50,907 bases of DNA from Herbaspirillum sp. (GTDB taxonomy: Bacteria > Pseudomonadota > Gammaproteobacteria > Burkholderiales > Burkholderiaceae_D): the NCBI GenBank assembly GCA_028292625.1, contig JAQGLY010000057.1, forward strand, positions 1-50,907, in the 5' to 3' direction. A program made the translations under genes and the position numbers. The notes below the pieces were generated by a model that saw only the letters and a program-made list of their open reading frames with translations, was not told the origin of the DNA and made no database searches. Shown here piece by piece: positions 26,539-35,556 of the stretch. The stretch's first letter is position 1, and each line of letters opens with the position of its first letter.

Positions 26539-27630
26539 TCAGAACAGGTGGCTGACGCCTGCATAGAACGCGTTCTGATTTTGGCCTTTGATGCCGCCGC
26601 CGCCGTACTCCACCGCGAAGTCGGAATTGCCGTTGTTGCGCACGGTGCCCGTATCCACATACAGCAGGGTGCGTTTGGACAGGTAGTAATTGGCGCCTAT
26701 CATGTACAGGCTCGCCCCGCCGACATTCTGGTTGACTTGCGTATGATAGGCCGCGGCCAGCAGCTGCAATTCTGGAGAGACCAAATAGTTGGCGCCCACC
26801 CAGTACATATTGGCGCGACTCGGCGCGCCCGCCAGAGCATCCGGCGCGCGCAGGTTTTCATAGCCGGCAAACAGTTTCAGTTTGTCTATCGTCAATGTGC
26901 CGCCGACGATCAGCTCTTTCGAATTGTTGTACAGCGTGCTGTAGCCGCCGTTCGTATCGCGCTGCAAATCATAAATCGCGCGCAATTCGTAAACCGGCTG
27001 CACATACGCCAGCGAAACGCCGTCGCGGCTGCCGTTAGTGAACGAACCGGCCTGTTCGCCGAAGCCGTGCATGCCGGTCGCGGTGAAGCCGCCGAAGCTC
27101 GGCGTTTCGTAGCTGACCATATTATTGGTTTGCGGCCAGTTGCGCTCCTTGACCAGCGTCGCGGTGCTCATCGCCTGCTGTCCGGTCGGGTCCAGCGACC
27201 AGATCGGATCGCTTTGTATCGCCAGGTCTTTGCCCATCTTCAAGGTGCCGGCGGAGCCGCTCAGACCGACGTACGAACGACGCGTCCACAGACCGGTGCC
27301 GCCGTTGACGATGCCGGTGCTGGCGTCGAAACCGGTTTCCAGATCGAATAGAGCCTTCAGTCCGCCGCCGAGATCTTCGGTGCCCTTGATGCCGAACATG
27401 CTGGTGCCCCATTCATTGCCGTCCACGCTCCATTTGCTGCCGCGGTTGGTCTGGCCGGCTGGGGGCGCCTGATTGCTTTGGTAATTGATGCCGGCGTCGA
27501 TGCGGCCGTAGATGGTGATGCTGCTCTGGGCCTGCGCCGGGGCGGCAAAGGCGCCTGCGATAAGAAGGGCGGCGCCGGCCACGCTCGCGGGCCTGACCGA
27601 ACGGGCAATCCTTGAAGGTTTTTTGTTCAT
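26539..27630 (-). CDS. Outer-membrane trimeric porin (general diffusion, Burkholderiales type)
   Basis: The 363-residue product has a signal peptide (cleavage after AQA, before QSSITIYGRID) and the typical porin start ITIYGRIDAGINY. Amphipathic strands alternate to a C-terminal aromatic (GVSHLF), the signal for Bam-dependent insertion; FGIKGTEDLGGGLKALF is the first conserved strand region. Such proteins of the OmpC-like Porin_4 family pass small hydrophilic molecules. AGGAGAAC precedes the ATG. Its closeness to the glucose module and a putative operator at 27781-27795 suggest it serves sugar uptake across the outer membrane. Confidence 0.92.
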   Translation of the reverse strand: MNKKPSRIARSVRPASVAGAALLIAGAFAAPAQAQSSITIYGRIDAGINYQSNQAPPAGQTNRGSKWSVDGNEWGTSMFGIKGTEDLGGGLKALFDLETGFDASTGIVNGGTGLWTRRSYVGLSGSAGTLKMGKDLAIQSDPIWSLDPTGQQAMSTATLVKERNWPQTNNMVSYETPSFGGFTATGMHGFGEQAGSFTNGSRDGVSLAYVQPVYELRAIYDLQRDTNGGYSTLYNNSKELIVGGTLTIDKLKLFAGYENLRAPDALAGAPSRANMYWVGANYLVSPELQLLAAAYHTQVNQNVGGASLYMIGANYYLSKRTLLYVDTGTVRNNGNSDFAVEYGGGGIKGQNQNAFYAGVSHLF

Positions 27631-27989
27631 GTTGTTCTCCTGAGTTGAAATGTGGTGCTGCCACTACGTCGAGTTGTTTGGCTCGAAATACTGTTTTCAC
27701 GTAGGTTGTTGGTCGCTTCGTCCCCCGTGCTGATCGTGCAGACTGCAAGTGATTTTAGTACAAGTAATCTCGTTTGTTTATGTAGTTTTACTATTTTTGA
27801 GATCTTAGTTTTACAGATTACAACAATTTAATCCAGCTTTTTTTGCTTGAATGGCTTAATTTTTCAACTTCTACTAGGGACGTTGAATATTTTCAGGCGA
27901 TGCGACACGCTGTAACATGTATTTTTGTTACAGGTAATTTAGGTACAGGAAGAGGGCCGCAGCGGGAAAAAACAGGGCCGGGGAGCAAT
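27631..27989. other. 359-bp intergenic region upstream of the porin
   Basis: AT-rich from 27730 to 27930. It holds the porin promoter region and one putative HexR-like site. I see no gene; the frame from 27843 rightward is an antisense shadow of tag. Confidence 0.5.
27781..27795. promoter_or_regulatory. Putative RpiR/HexR-type operator, site 3
   Basis: TGTAGTTTTACTATT matches TGTAGTnnnACTACA in 10 of 12 defined positions. It lies 151 bases upstream of the porin start in an AT-rich region. Confidence 0.4.
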
Positions 27990-28613
27990 TCAGGCCGGCG
28001 GCGTGAACCCGGCGCGCGCCTTCGATACTGCGGCGCGTGCGTGGCAATTCTCGACATGGTCGTTGACCAGTCCCACCGATTGCATGAATGCATACATCGT
28101 GGTCGGACCGACAAAGCTCCAGCCGCGTTTCTTCAGGGCTTTGGACAAGGCGATCGATTGCGGCGACGTCGTCATGGTTTGCAGGGTGGCCGGCGTGATC
28201 GACGCCGGGCGGTCGGCGTGTTCCGGCTCGAATTGCCAGATGAACGCCGCCAGGCTGCCGAATTCTTCGCGCAATTCGATCGCGCGCGCGGCGTTATTGA
28301 TGGTGGAAACGATTTTGCCGCGGTGGCGCACGATGCCTGCATCGCCCAGCAGCCGGGCGATATCGTCGTCGTCGAATCGGGCGACCTTGACGACGTCGAA
28401 ATTCAGGAACGCGCGGCGAAACGCCTCGCGTTTGTTCAGAATGGTCAGCCAGCTGAGACCCGCCTGAAACCCTTCCAGACAGATTTTTTCAAACAGGGCG
28501 CGGTCGTCGGCGACCGGAAAGCCCCATTCGGTGTCGTGATAGTGGGTGTACCGCGGGGTAGCCGCGCACCAGGCGCAGCGTCTGACGGCGGGATCCTGGA
28601 TAGCGGCATTCAT
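27990..28613 (-). CDS. tag: DNA-3-methyladenine glycosylase I
   Basis: The 207-residue product carries the Tag zinc site: C13 (RRCAWC), H26 in YHDTEWG, and H186/C190 in DHVENCHAR. The catalytic region FEKICLEGFQAGLSWLTIL and the conserved KKRGWSFVGPTTMYAFMQ are intact. It excises 3-methyladenine from alkylated DNA. Downstream on the same strand as aidB and the NIPSNAP gene, which suggests an alkylation-response grouping. The gap to the NIPSNAP gene is 39 bases. Confidence 0.96.
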   Translation of the reverse strand: MNAAIQDPAVRRCAWCAATPRYTHYHDTEWGFPVADDRALFEKICLEGFQAGLSWLTILNKREAFRRAFLNFDVVKVARFDDDDIARLLGDAGIVRHRGKIVSTINNAARAIELREEFGSLAAFIWQFEPEHADRPASITPATLQTMTTSPQSIALSKALKKRGWSFVGPTTMYAFMQSVGLVNDHVENCHARAAVSKARAGFTPPA

Positions 28614-28652
28614 GCGGGAGGCCTGATGGCGACGGATAGGGTACTGCGCTGC

Positions 28653-28979
28653 TCAGCTCAGCGCCGAATATGCGGTCGGGCTCAAAAACGAATTTTCGAT
28701 GCGTTCCACGATAATTGCTTCGGCTTCGCTGGCGGCGCGTTTGGCGAGCCATTCCGGATCGGCGGCGAAGGCATTCCATTTCTGTTCGCGCTCGGCCAGA
28801 CTGTTCCATTTCAGCATATAGGTCAGCGCCTGATTGCTGGAGCCGGCCAGCGTGGTCCAGAAGCCGACCTGTTCGATGCCGTATTTTTTCCACATATCCA
28901 GCGTGACGGTTTCAAAGCGTTTGTTCAGCGCTGGCAGACGGCCTGGCGCGCAGTGGTAAATGCGTAGTTCGTAGATCAT
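28653..28979 (-). CDS. NIPSNAP family protein
   Basis: The 108-residue product starts MIYELRIYHCAPGRLPALNKRF, the signature of the NIPSNAP ferredoxin-like fold, and contains KYGIEQVGFWTT and LTYMLKWNSLAEREQKW. Family members are small dimeric alpha-beta barrels whose chemical role is unknown in bacteria. It lies between tag and aidB on the same strand. The ATG follows a weak ribosome-binding site (GAAAGAAAAC). Confidence 0.9.
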   Translation of the reverse strand: MIYELRIYHCAPGRLPALNKRFETVTLDMWKKYGIEQVGFWTTLAGSSNQALTYMLKWNSLAEREQKWNAFAADPEWLAKRAASEAEAIIVERIENSFLSPTAYSALS

Positions 28980-29084
28980 GTTTTCTTTCGATAAAATTGC
29001 ATCGTTGCGGAAAGCACATTATGAGGGAATGCGCGGAAATGCGCCTCGCACGCAAAAACAGCGAGGCCTCCCGGACCGTAAGCA

Positions 29085-30755
29085 CTAATTCAGCGCACGC
29101 TCGATCAGATAGCCCAGCGGCGCATCCCGCGTCAGCGTGCCGAACGCCATCCCATGTGCACCGGCCAGCCGCGAACGGCAAAACGCATCGGACACCTGTG
29201 CGTCGCCGGCCTTGATCAGCAGGGCGGCCTGCAAAGCCAGCGCCATGCGCTCGACGATGTAACGCGAGCGCATTTCGATGGCGGCGGTGTCCGCCAGCGC
29301 GGCGACGATTTCTTTCAGCGCGGCGTCGAGCGCCGGCTGATGGCCTTGCACATCCCTGAATTCGGCGAAGAAAGCATCCCGGCTCAGCGGTTCGCGCGCC
29401 AGGCAGCGCAGCACGTCCAGGCACTGGATATTGCCGCTGCCTTCCCAGATCGAATTCAGCGGCGCCTGCCGATACAGGCGCGGCAGCGTCGAATCTTCAA
29501 CGTAACCGGCGCCGCCCAGGCATTCCTGCGCTTCGTTGACGAACGGCGCGCAGCGTTTGCAGATCCAGTATTTGCCGATGGCGGTGGCCAGCCGGGCGAA
29601 CGCCGCTTCGCCGGGATCGCGCTGCGATGCATCGATCGCGCGCGCCAGCCGCAACGACAAGGCCATCGCCGCTTCCGATTCCAGCGCCAGATCGGCCAGC
29701 ACGTTTTGCATCAGCGGCTGTTGCACCAGCGGCTTGCCGAAGGCTGCGCGCCCGCGCGCATGATGGATCGCTTGCGCCAGCGCCTGGCGCATCAGCGCGG
29801 CCGAGCCCAGCGCGCAGTCCTGCCGCGTCAGCGCCACCATTTCCAGAATGGTGTTGATGCCGCGGCCGTCTTCGCCCAGCATCCATCCCAGCGCGCCCTG
29901 CAATTCGACTTCGGAGCTGGCGTTGCTATGATCGCCGAGCTTTTCTTTCAGGCGCTGGATGCGGATCGCGTTGAGCGCGCCGTCCGGCGCGAATTTGGGT
30001 GTCAGGAAGCAGGAGATGCCGGCATCGGTGCGCCCCAGCACCAGAAAGGCGTCGCACATCGGCGCCGACATGAACCATTTGTGACCGGTCAATTCGTAGA
30101 GTTGGTCCGGGCCGGCGGCGCCGACCGGATAAGCCCGCGTGGTATTGGCGCGCACGTCCGAGCCGCCCTGTTTCTCGGTCATGCCCATGCCGATGGTATT
30201 GCCCTGTTTTTGCCAGGCCGGAATCGCACTGCCGTCATAGCTGCCGGAAGTGACGCGCGGCAGCCAGCTTTGCGCCAGCGTCGGCGACAGCCGCAGCGAC
30301 GCCACGGACGCATAGGTCATGGTCAGCGGACAGCAACTGCCTTGTTCGGCCTGATAGTGCAAATAAAACAGCGCCGCGCGCGCCACGTTGGCGCCGATGC
30401 GGTCGGGATGGCGCCAATTGAAATTGGAGACGCCGTGCTGCGTGCCGAGCGTCATCAAGCGGTGATAGGCGGGATGGAATTCGACTTCGTCGATGCGATG
30501 GCCGTAGCGGTCGAACGGTTTGAATTTGGGTTTGTTTTCATTGGCCAGCACGCCCAGCGCCATCATTTCGCCGCCGGCGATGCGGCCGAACGCGGCGACT
30601 TCCGGCGCGGCCCAGGCGCCGCCTTCGCGCGCCAGCGCCTGCCGCAGCGGCAGATCGCTGGCGAATAAATCATAAGGCGCCAGCGGCGTCGGCTGGTTGG
30701 TGACGGCATGCGTCGCAAAATCGCTGCTGCGCGGGTGATCGGGAAGCGTTGCCAT
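29085..30755 (-). CDS. aidB: AidB-type acyl-CoA dehydrogenase (alkylation response)
   Basis: The 556-residue flavoprotein belongs to the AidB branch of acyl-CoA dehydrogenases: N-terminal extension with NQPTPLAPYDLFASD, the flavin region GMGMTEKQGGSDVRANTTRA, LTGHKWFMSAPMCDAFLVL and the C-terminal ECLGGAGYVEDSTLPRLYRQAPLNSIWEGSGN. E. coli AidB is induced by methylating agents and binds DNA; a direct enzymatic role is unclear. Having tag in the same cluster supports an alkylation-defence role. Length is close to E. coli AidB. GGAGA lies about 8 bases before the ATG. Confidence 0.93.
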   Translation of the reverse strand: MATLPDHPRSSDFATHAVTNQPTPLAPYDLFASDLPLRQALAREGGAWAAPEVAAFGRIAGGEMMALGVLANENKPKFKPFDRYGHRIDEVEFHPAYHRLMTLGTQHGVSNFNWRHPDRIGANVARAALFYLHYQAEQGSCCPLTMTYASVASLRLSPTLAQSWLPRVTSGSYDGSAIPAWQKQGNTIGMGMTEKQGGSDVRANTTRAYPVGAAGPDQLYELTGHKWFMSAPMCDAFLVLGRTDAGISCFLTPKFAPDGALNAIRIQRLKEKLGDHSNASSEVELQGALGWMLGEDGRGINTILEMVALTRQDCALGSAALMRQALAQAIHHARGRAAFGKPLVQQPLMQNVLADLALESEAAMALSLRLARAIDASQRDPGEAAFARLATAIGKYWICKRCAPFVNEAQECLGGAGYVEDSTLPRLYRQAPLNSIWEGSGNIQCLDVLRCLAREPLSRDAFFAEFRDVQGHQPALDAALKEIVAALADTAAIEMRSRYIVERMALALQAALLIKAGDAQVSDAFCRSRLAGAHGMAFGTLTRDAPLGYLIERALN

Positions 30756-30907
30756 AAACGGTCTCCTGAAGGTCTCCGGGGGGGCTGGCCTAACGTATCA
30801 TAATTCTCCGCAATGAAGGGTTGCGCCGGTTTCTGGATTAAACTGCTGAGCTTGCACCGTCCGCCGCCGTCGGCGCTATCGATCAACCCTATTCAGCGCC
30901 CCCCTTC

Positions 30908-31996
30908 GTGACTCCCTTCGTGACCCTCTCCGCACCCGATCAAACCCACACTTTTCTGACGCCGCAAGTCTCTCTGCCGGCGGCGACCGATCTTGCCGCA
31001 CGCCATTTGCGCGACGTGCTGGCGCTGGCGATCGAATACACGCCGGCGCAATCGGCCGTGGTGGTGTACGACAACGGTTGCGCGCTGGCGGCGGTGCTGA
31101 CCGCGGCCTATCGCCGTTGTCTGCCCGACGCGGTGTTCATCGATTTCGATGCGGTCGCGCCGGACGCGGTGCTGGCGGCGTTGGCGCCGTTGCAGGCGGA
31201 CGATCTGGTGGTGCTGGTCCAATCCACCAATTTCCGGCTGGGAGCCTATCGCCTGCGCGTCGAATTGTTCAAGCGCGGTCTGAAAGTGATCGAGCATCCG
31301 CATCTGTCGCGCATGCCCGGCGTCGAGCCCTTGTATTACCTCGACGCGCTGGCTTACGATCCGGCCTATTTCCGCGGCGTCGGCCATGCGTTGAAGGCGT
31401 CCATCGATGGCGCGCGCGGCGCCGTGGTCGACAGCGGCGGCGAGCTATTGGTGTTCGGCTCGCGGTTCGAAGCGGCCAAGCTCAATATCGGCGATTACAG
31501 CGGCATGCCAAACGTCGGCGGCCAGTTTCCGATCGGCGAAGTGTTTACCGAGGCGCTGGATCTGGAGGCGGTCAACGGCCGGGTGCGCATCGGCGTGTTC
31601 GGCGACGCGACGTTTCGCGTCAACCGTCCGGCGCGGCCGATCACGCTGGTGGTGGCGCGCGGCAGGGTAGTCGACGCCATCGATTCGACACCGGACTTCG
31701 ATGGCGTGCTGGACAGGATCCGCGCCGATGAAGGCGAGGTCTGGCTGCGCGAATTGGGTTTCGGCATGAACCGTGCATTGACGCGGGACCGCACGGTCAG
31801 CGATATCGGGACTTATGAACGCATGTGCGGCATCCATCTGTCGCTAGGCGCCAAGCACGGCGTCTACGGCAAGCCGAACATCCGGCGCTCCCAGGCCCGG
31901 TATCACATCGATGTATTTGCGGTGACGGAATCGGTGCGGCTGGACGATGTCGAGGTATATCGCGACGGCGCCTGGACGATAGCCGCCGGCTGCTGA
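30908..31996 (+). CDS. M29 aminopeptidase-like metalloprotein (NicX-related family)
   Basis: The 362-residue product resembles the leucyl aminopeptidase T/M29 fold, which also includes the ring-cleaving NicX dioxygenase. The C-terminal half has the expected metal-binding order: Glu in EVWLRELGFGMN, Glu and His in YERMCGIHLSLG, and His-x-Asp in RYHIDVF; NIGDYSGMPNVGGQFPIGEV matches the preceding conserved region. Whether it is a peptidase or an oxygenase cannot be told. The start is probably GTG 30908 or GTG 30920; neither has a convincing ribosome-binding site. Monocistronic between aidB and the c-di-GMP genes. Confidence 0.65.
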   Translation: MTPFVTLSAPDQTHTFLTPQVSLPAATDLAARHLRDVLALAIEYTPAQSAVVVYDNGCALAAVLTAAYRRCLPDAVFIDFDAVAPDAVLAALAPLQADDLVVLVQSTNFRLGAYRLRVELFKRGLKVIEHPHLSRMPGVEPLYYLDALAYDPAYFRGVGHALKASIDGARGAVVDSGGELLVFGSRFEAAKLNIGDYSGMPNVGGQFPIGEVFTEALDLEAVNGRVRIGVFGDATFRVNRPARPITLVVARGRVVDAIDSTPDFDGVLDRIRADEGEVWLRELGFGMNRALTRDRTVSDIGTYERMCGIHLSLGAKHGVYGKPNIRRSQARYHIDVFAVTESVRLDDVEVYRDGAWTIAAGC

Positions 31997-32312
31997 AATT
32001 CCGGCCCTCCGCGGCTGAAAAAATAGAAAAAATCGCGCAGCGCCCATCATTTGGCCAAGGCTGACCGGGATGTCCGGCGGCGTCCTTACGTTGTCTTTAC
32101 TCGTTGTTTGCTTGCCTTGCAGAAATATTTGAGTTATAAATCCATTCCAATCAAACGCAAATCCCCTATACCTCTGAAAAGATGTGATTTAGAGCGTGTT
32201 TACACGCCCTAGGTCGGGTTAAGCAAAATTCGCACAAATTCTCCGTTTCACACACAAACCAGGGGATCCCCCTATATCCGTTCGTTCACGGATTCAGTAA
32301 CCGGCTTGTGTT
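31997..32312. other. 316-bp intergenic region with a 14-bp palindrome
   Basis: No gene is seen. GCGTGT-tt-ACACGC at 32194-32207 is a perfect palindrome suited to a dimeric regulator, and an AT-rich part follows (32210-32350). It presumably contains the promoter of the GGDEF-EAL gene. Confidence 0.45.
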
Positions 32313-34229
32313 TTGCATAAATGCAGTCGTAAAAATAATAGTTCGAGAAAATCGTGGAAAAAATATTGCGCAAGCAGGGTAACCAACAGTCGTGCGACCC
32401 ACGACGCCATGGCGGGAGGCGGATTGCAGATATCCCTGACGAGGCCGGCCGCACCGGCTCAAACGAGCGGAATCGACCAAACCGATACCACCGTGCTCAA
32501 GCGGACTAAGCAATGGCAGCAGCACCAGCTCGACTTACTCGCGGCAGATGTGCCGCCCGGCGCCGCCCGGCAGCAGGAAAACCTGCGCCTGGCCTCAGTG
32601 GCGATCGAGCAAGGCCTTCAGGCGGTGGTGATTACCGATGCCGAGCGACGCATCCTTCGCGTCAATCCTGCTTTCACGCGGACCACGGGCTATGCGCCCG
32701 AGGAAGTGATCGGACAACCGCTGCGGATCCTGCAATCGGGGCGGCACGACGCGGCCTTTTATCGCGCCATGCGGAAAAGCATCCGGGAAACCGGCCATTG
32801 GCAAGGGGAGATATGGGACCGGAAAAAAACGGGGGAGGCTTATCCGACATGGTTATCCGTTTCCGCCGTACGCGATGGGCAGGGGGAAATTGCCCACTAC
32901 GTCAGCAGCTCGTTTGATCTCAGCCGGCAAAAAGCCGATGCGGCCCGTATCGAGCGGCTCGCCTTTTACGATCCCCTGACCGCGCTGCCCAACCGGACGC
33001 TGTTGCGCGACCGCCTGAAACAGGCGCTGGCCGATGCTCAGCGCGATGAGCGGCGGTTGGGAATCCTGTTCATGAATCTCGATGAATTCAAAGCGATCAA
33101 CGATGCGCTTGGCCAGGGTGTCGGCGATCAAGCGCTGATCGAAGTCGCGCGGCGCTTTCAGATTGTGTTGCAGGGCGAAGAGATGCTGGCGCGCGTGGGG
33201 GGCGACGAGTTCGTCATCAGCGGGGCGGCCGATGCGGCGGCGGCAATCCACATCGCCGAGCGCTTGCATCGGGCGCTGGCCGAGCCGATTGCGGCAAACG
33301 GCCACATTTTTTCCATCGGAGTGAGTATCGGCATCGCCCTCTATCCCGAGGACGGCGTTACGGTCGAGGACCTGCTCAGGCGCGCCGACATCGCCATGTA
33401 TCGCGCCAAGGCCTCAGGCTGCGGTCATCTGCTCTACCAATCGCAAATGAGCGAGGGGCTGGCCGAGCGGATGCAGATAGCCAAGAATTTAAGCCGCGCG
33501 CTGAACGCCGGCGAACTGGAACTGTATTATCAACCGAAGATTAATCTCGCGACCGGCTCCCTCAGCGGCGCCGAGGCGCTGTTGCGCTGGAACGATCCCG
33601 AGCGGGGCTGGGTAAGTCCGGCGGAGTTCATCCCGGTCGCGGAGGCGCGCGGCATGATGGGGGCGCTCGGCAAGTGGGTGCTGCGGGACGCTTGCCGCCA
33701 GATGGCGGTGTGGCAGAGGGCGGGCTTACGTTTTCCGGGGCGGCTCGCCGTCAATCTCGCCGCCCAACAGCTGGAAGAGGCCGACATTGCCGACAGCGTG
33801 CAGGCCATTGTGCGTGCGGCCGGCCTGACGCCGGCCTGTCTCGAGCTGGAACTCACCGAAAGCGGCCTGATGGAGAATGTGGAGCGGGCGATCGCCATCA
33901 TGCAGACCCTGAAAGCAGCCGGATTCACGCTGTCGATCGACGATTTCGGCACCGGTTACTCGTCGTTGGCCTATCTCAAGCGTTTGCCGGCGGATACGCT
34001 GAAAATCGATATCGCGTTTGTGCGCGACATGCTCAAAGGGCGTCACGATTACATCATTGTCACCACCATTATCAGAATGGCGCGTAATCTGGGCCTCAAG
34101 GTCGTTGCCGAAGGCGTGGAAGACGCGGCGCAGGCAAAAGCCTTGCTGGAACTAGGTTGCGATGAGGCGCAGGGATATTACTTCGGCCATCCCGAGCCGG
34201 CCGTCGCGTTTGCCCAACACTGGCTCTGA
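32313..34229 (+). CDS. PAS-GGDEF-EAL c-di-GMP protein with altered GGDEF metal site
   Basis: The 638-codon frame holds a PAS domain (about 90-205: ITDAERRILRVNPAFTRTTGY), a GGDEF domain (about 215-375) and an EAL domain (about 390-630). The signature RVGGDEF (294-300) is intact, but the first metal-binding Asp of the usual DLDxFK motif is Asn255 (FMNLDEFKAIND), and no RxxD inhibitory site precedes it. The EAL motif (E421-A-L), the LTES Glu, DDFGTGYSS and VAEGVED are intact, so phosphodiesterase activity is expected and cyclase activity doubtful. No membrane helix. The start is uncertain: TTG 32313 gives the longest frame, ATG 32409 is possible; neither has a good ribosome-binding site. Confidence 0.88.
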   Translation: MHKCSRKNNSSRKSWKKYCASRVTNSRATHDAMAGGGLQISLTRPAAPAQTSGIDQTDTTVLKRTKQWQQHQLDLLAADVPPGAARQQENLRLASVAIEQGLQAVVITDAERRILRVNPAFTRTTGYAPEEVIGQPLRILQSGRHDAAFYRAMRKSIRETGHWQGEIWDRKKTGEAYPTWLSVSAVRDGQGEIAHYVSSSFDLSRQKADAARIERLAFYDPLTALPNRTLLRDRLKQALADAQRDERRLGILFMNLDEFKAINDALGQGVGDQALIEVARRFQIVLQGEEMLARVGGDEFVISGAADAAAAIHIAERLHRALAEPIAANGHIFSIGVSIGIALYPEDGVTVEDLLRRADIAMYRAKASGCGHLLYQSQMSEGLAERMQIAKNLSRALNAGELELYYQPKINLATGSLSGAEALLRWNDPERGWVSPAEFIPVAEARGMMGALGKWVLRDACRQMAVWQRAGLRFPGRLAVNLAAQQLEEADIADSVQAIVRAAGLTPACLELELTESGLMENVERAIAIMQTLKAAGFTLSIDDFGTGYSSLAYLKRLPADTLKIDIAFVRDMLKGRHDYIIVTTIIRMARNLGLKVVAEGVEDAAQAKALLELGCDEAQGYYFGHPEPAVAFAQHWL

Positions 34230-34256
34230 AACCGAGCGATCGGAAAGGATAAATCG

Positions 34257-35390
34257 ATGAGTAAAAGGCGCATAAGTACGGTGGATATCGTGATCGGCGA
34301 ACCGTTGCCATGGGATATCTATGACGGCTCCCACAATTTATTGCTGCGCCGGAATTTCATCGTTCGAGACGAACGGCAAATCGAAGAACTGGTCCAGCGC
34401 GGATTATTCGTTGAAATCGCCGGTCCCGGCTCGGAGCACTTGGCCGCGAAGAAAATCGTCGAGGCGCCATCGGCGTTGCGGCTGATCAATCAGGCGAACA
34501 AGGGACTCGGACGCCTTCTGTACAACATCAGCAATGAAACCGGCTTCGTCGAAAAAGTCATGGCGATTGTGTCGCTGATCAAGGAAGCGATCGGAATCAA
34601 TGAAGACATCGCCCTGGCGAGCATCATGCTCAATCGCGCGGCAAGCACCTATCCGGTACGCCATGGCATCGACACCGCTATCCTTTCCCTGCTGATTGCG
34701 CGCAGCCTGAACATGGCGGACCAGGAAATCGATATCCTTTTGGCCGCCGCCGTCACGATGAACGTCGGCATGTTGCGCGATCAGGAGCGCCTGCAGGGCA
34801 AGGCGGATGGGCTGACGGATGAGGACAAGGACATCATCAAGAGTCATCCGCAAGTCGGCATGCGTCTGTTGAAGCAGGCCGGCGTCACCAACATAGACTG
34901 GCTGGTGCATGTGTTGATGCATCATGAAAATGAAGACGGCAGCGGCTATCCGCTCGGCAAAGCCGATGCCAAGATTCCATTGGGCACCAAAATCCTTTCG
35001 ATCGCGGATAGTTACTGCGCGCAAGTGACGCCCCGGACTTACCGCAAGGCCCTGTTGCCCAATGCCGTATTGCGCGGAATTCTTCTCGGCGGGCAAGTCA
35101 ATATCGATCGCGCCTTTGCCGGCTCCATCATGCATGTGCTGAGCGCTTATCCGCCCGGCGCGTTTGTAAAGCTGGAAAACGGTGAAACCGCTGTCGTGAC
35201 CAGCAAAGGAGAAACCACCACGACGCCCGTGGTACATTCATTGATTGGACCGCGCAATACGCCGCTGGCGTTTCCAATCCGGCGGGATACCTCGCACGTA
35301 GCCTATGCCGTGAAAGACCTCGTCGATGAAACACAGGCCGCGATCCACGTCAGCATGCAAAATCTATGGGGATCGGAAGCCAGTCTGTAG
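34257..35390 (+). CDS. HD-GYP-like protein lacking the HD metal ligands
   Basis: The 377-residue product has an N-terminal DUF3391-like part and a C-terminal HD-GYP fold. H136 (VRHGIDTA), H197 (SHPQVGMRLL), H222-H223 in MHHENEDGSGYP and D251 (SIADSYCA) are present, and the GYP loop is intact. Where the family has the paired His-Asp (LLHDIGK), this protein reads AAVTMNVGML: T167-M168. It therefore probably cannot hydrolyse c-di-GMP and may be a receptor or scaffold. It starts 27 bases after the GGDEF-EAL stop with AAGGATAAATCG before the ATG, so the two form an operon. Cytosolic. Confidence 0.85.
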   Translation: MSKRRISTVDIVIGEPLPWDIYDGSHNLLLRRNFIVRDERQIEELVQRGLFVEIAGPGSEHLAAKKIVEAPSALRLINQANKGLGRLLYNISNETGFVEKVMAIVSLIKEAIGINEDIALASIMLNRAASTYPVRHGIDTAILSLLIARSLNMADQEIDILLAAAVTMNVGMLRDQERLQGKADGLTDEDKDIIKSHPQVGMRLLKQAGVTNIDWLVHVLMHHENEDGSGYPLGKADAKIPLGTKILSIADSYCAQVTPRTYRKALLPNAVLRGILLGGQVNIDRAFAGSIMHVLSAYPPGAFVKLENGETAVVTSKGETTTTPVVHSLIGPRNTPLAFPIRRDTSHVAYAVKDLVDETQAAIHVSMQNLWGSEASL

Positions 35391-35477
35391 CACAGGTATT
35401 TCAATGATGCAGCATTCCTCCCGCCAGCCGCTTATTTCGCTGCCGCTCGGCTAAACACCCTCCCGGTTCGAATACGC

Positions 35478-35526
35478 TTGACACCACGGCGAGCTGAGGT
35501 CTATATTTCTATGCAATCGTTTGCAT
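35478..35526 (+). promoter_or_regulatory. Promoter with overlapping LacI-type operator, catabolic cluster
   Basis: TTGACA (35478-35483), 18-base spacer, TATATT (35502-35507), then ATGCAATCGTTTGCAT (35511-35526). The last is a 16-bp inverted repeat with a central CG and one mismatch, like PurR/LacI-family sites. It would cover the transcription start, so bound repressor should block initiation. It lies 30 bases before the dioxygenase start. Confidence 0.7.
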
Positions 35527-35556
35527 AAAATAGGGCTTCCAGGCTAAGAGCGTGAT

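Noticed and set aside
29154..30668. 504-codon plus-strand frame inside aidB
   Set aside because: Antisense shadow of a clear acyl-CoA dehydrogenase gene.
32263..32272. Palindrome GGGGATCCCC before the GGDEF-EAL gene
   Set aside because: Only 10 bp and easily expected by chance in GC-rich DNA.
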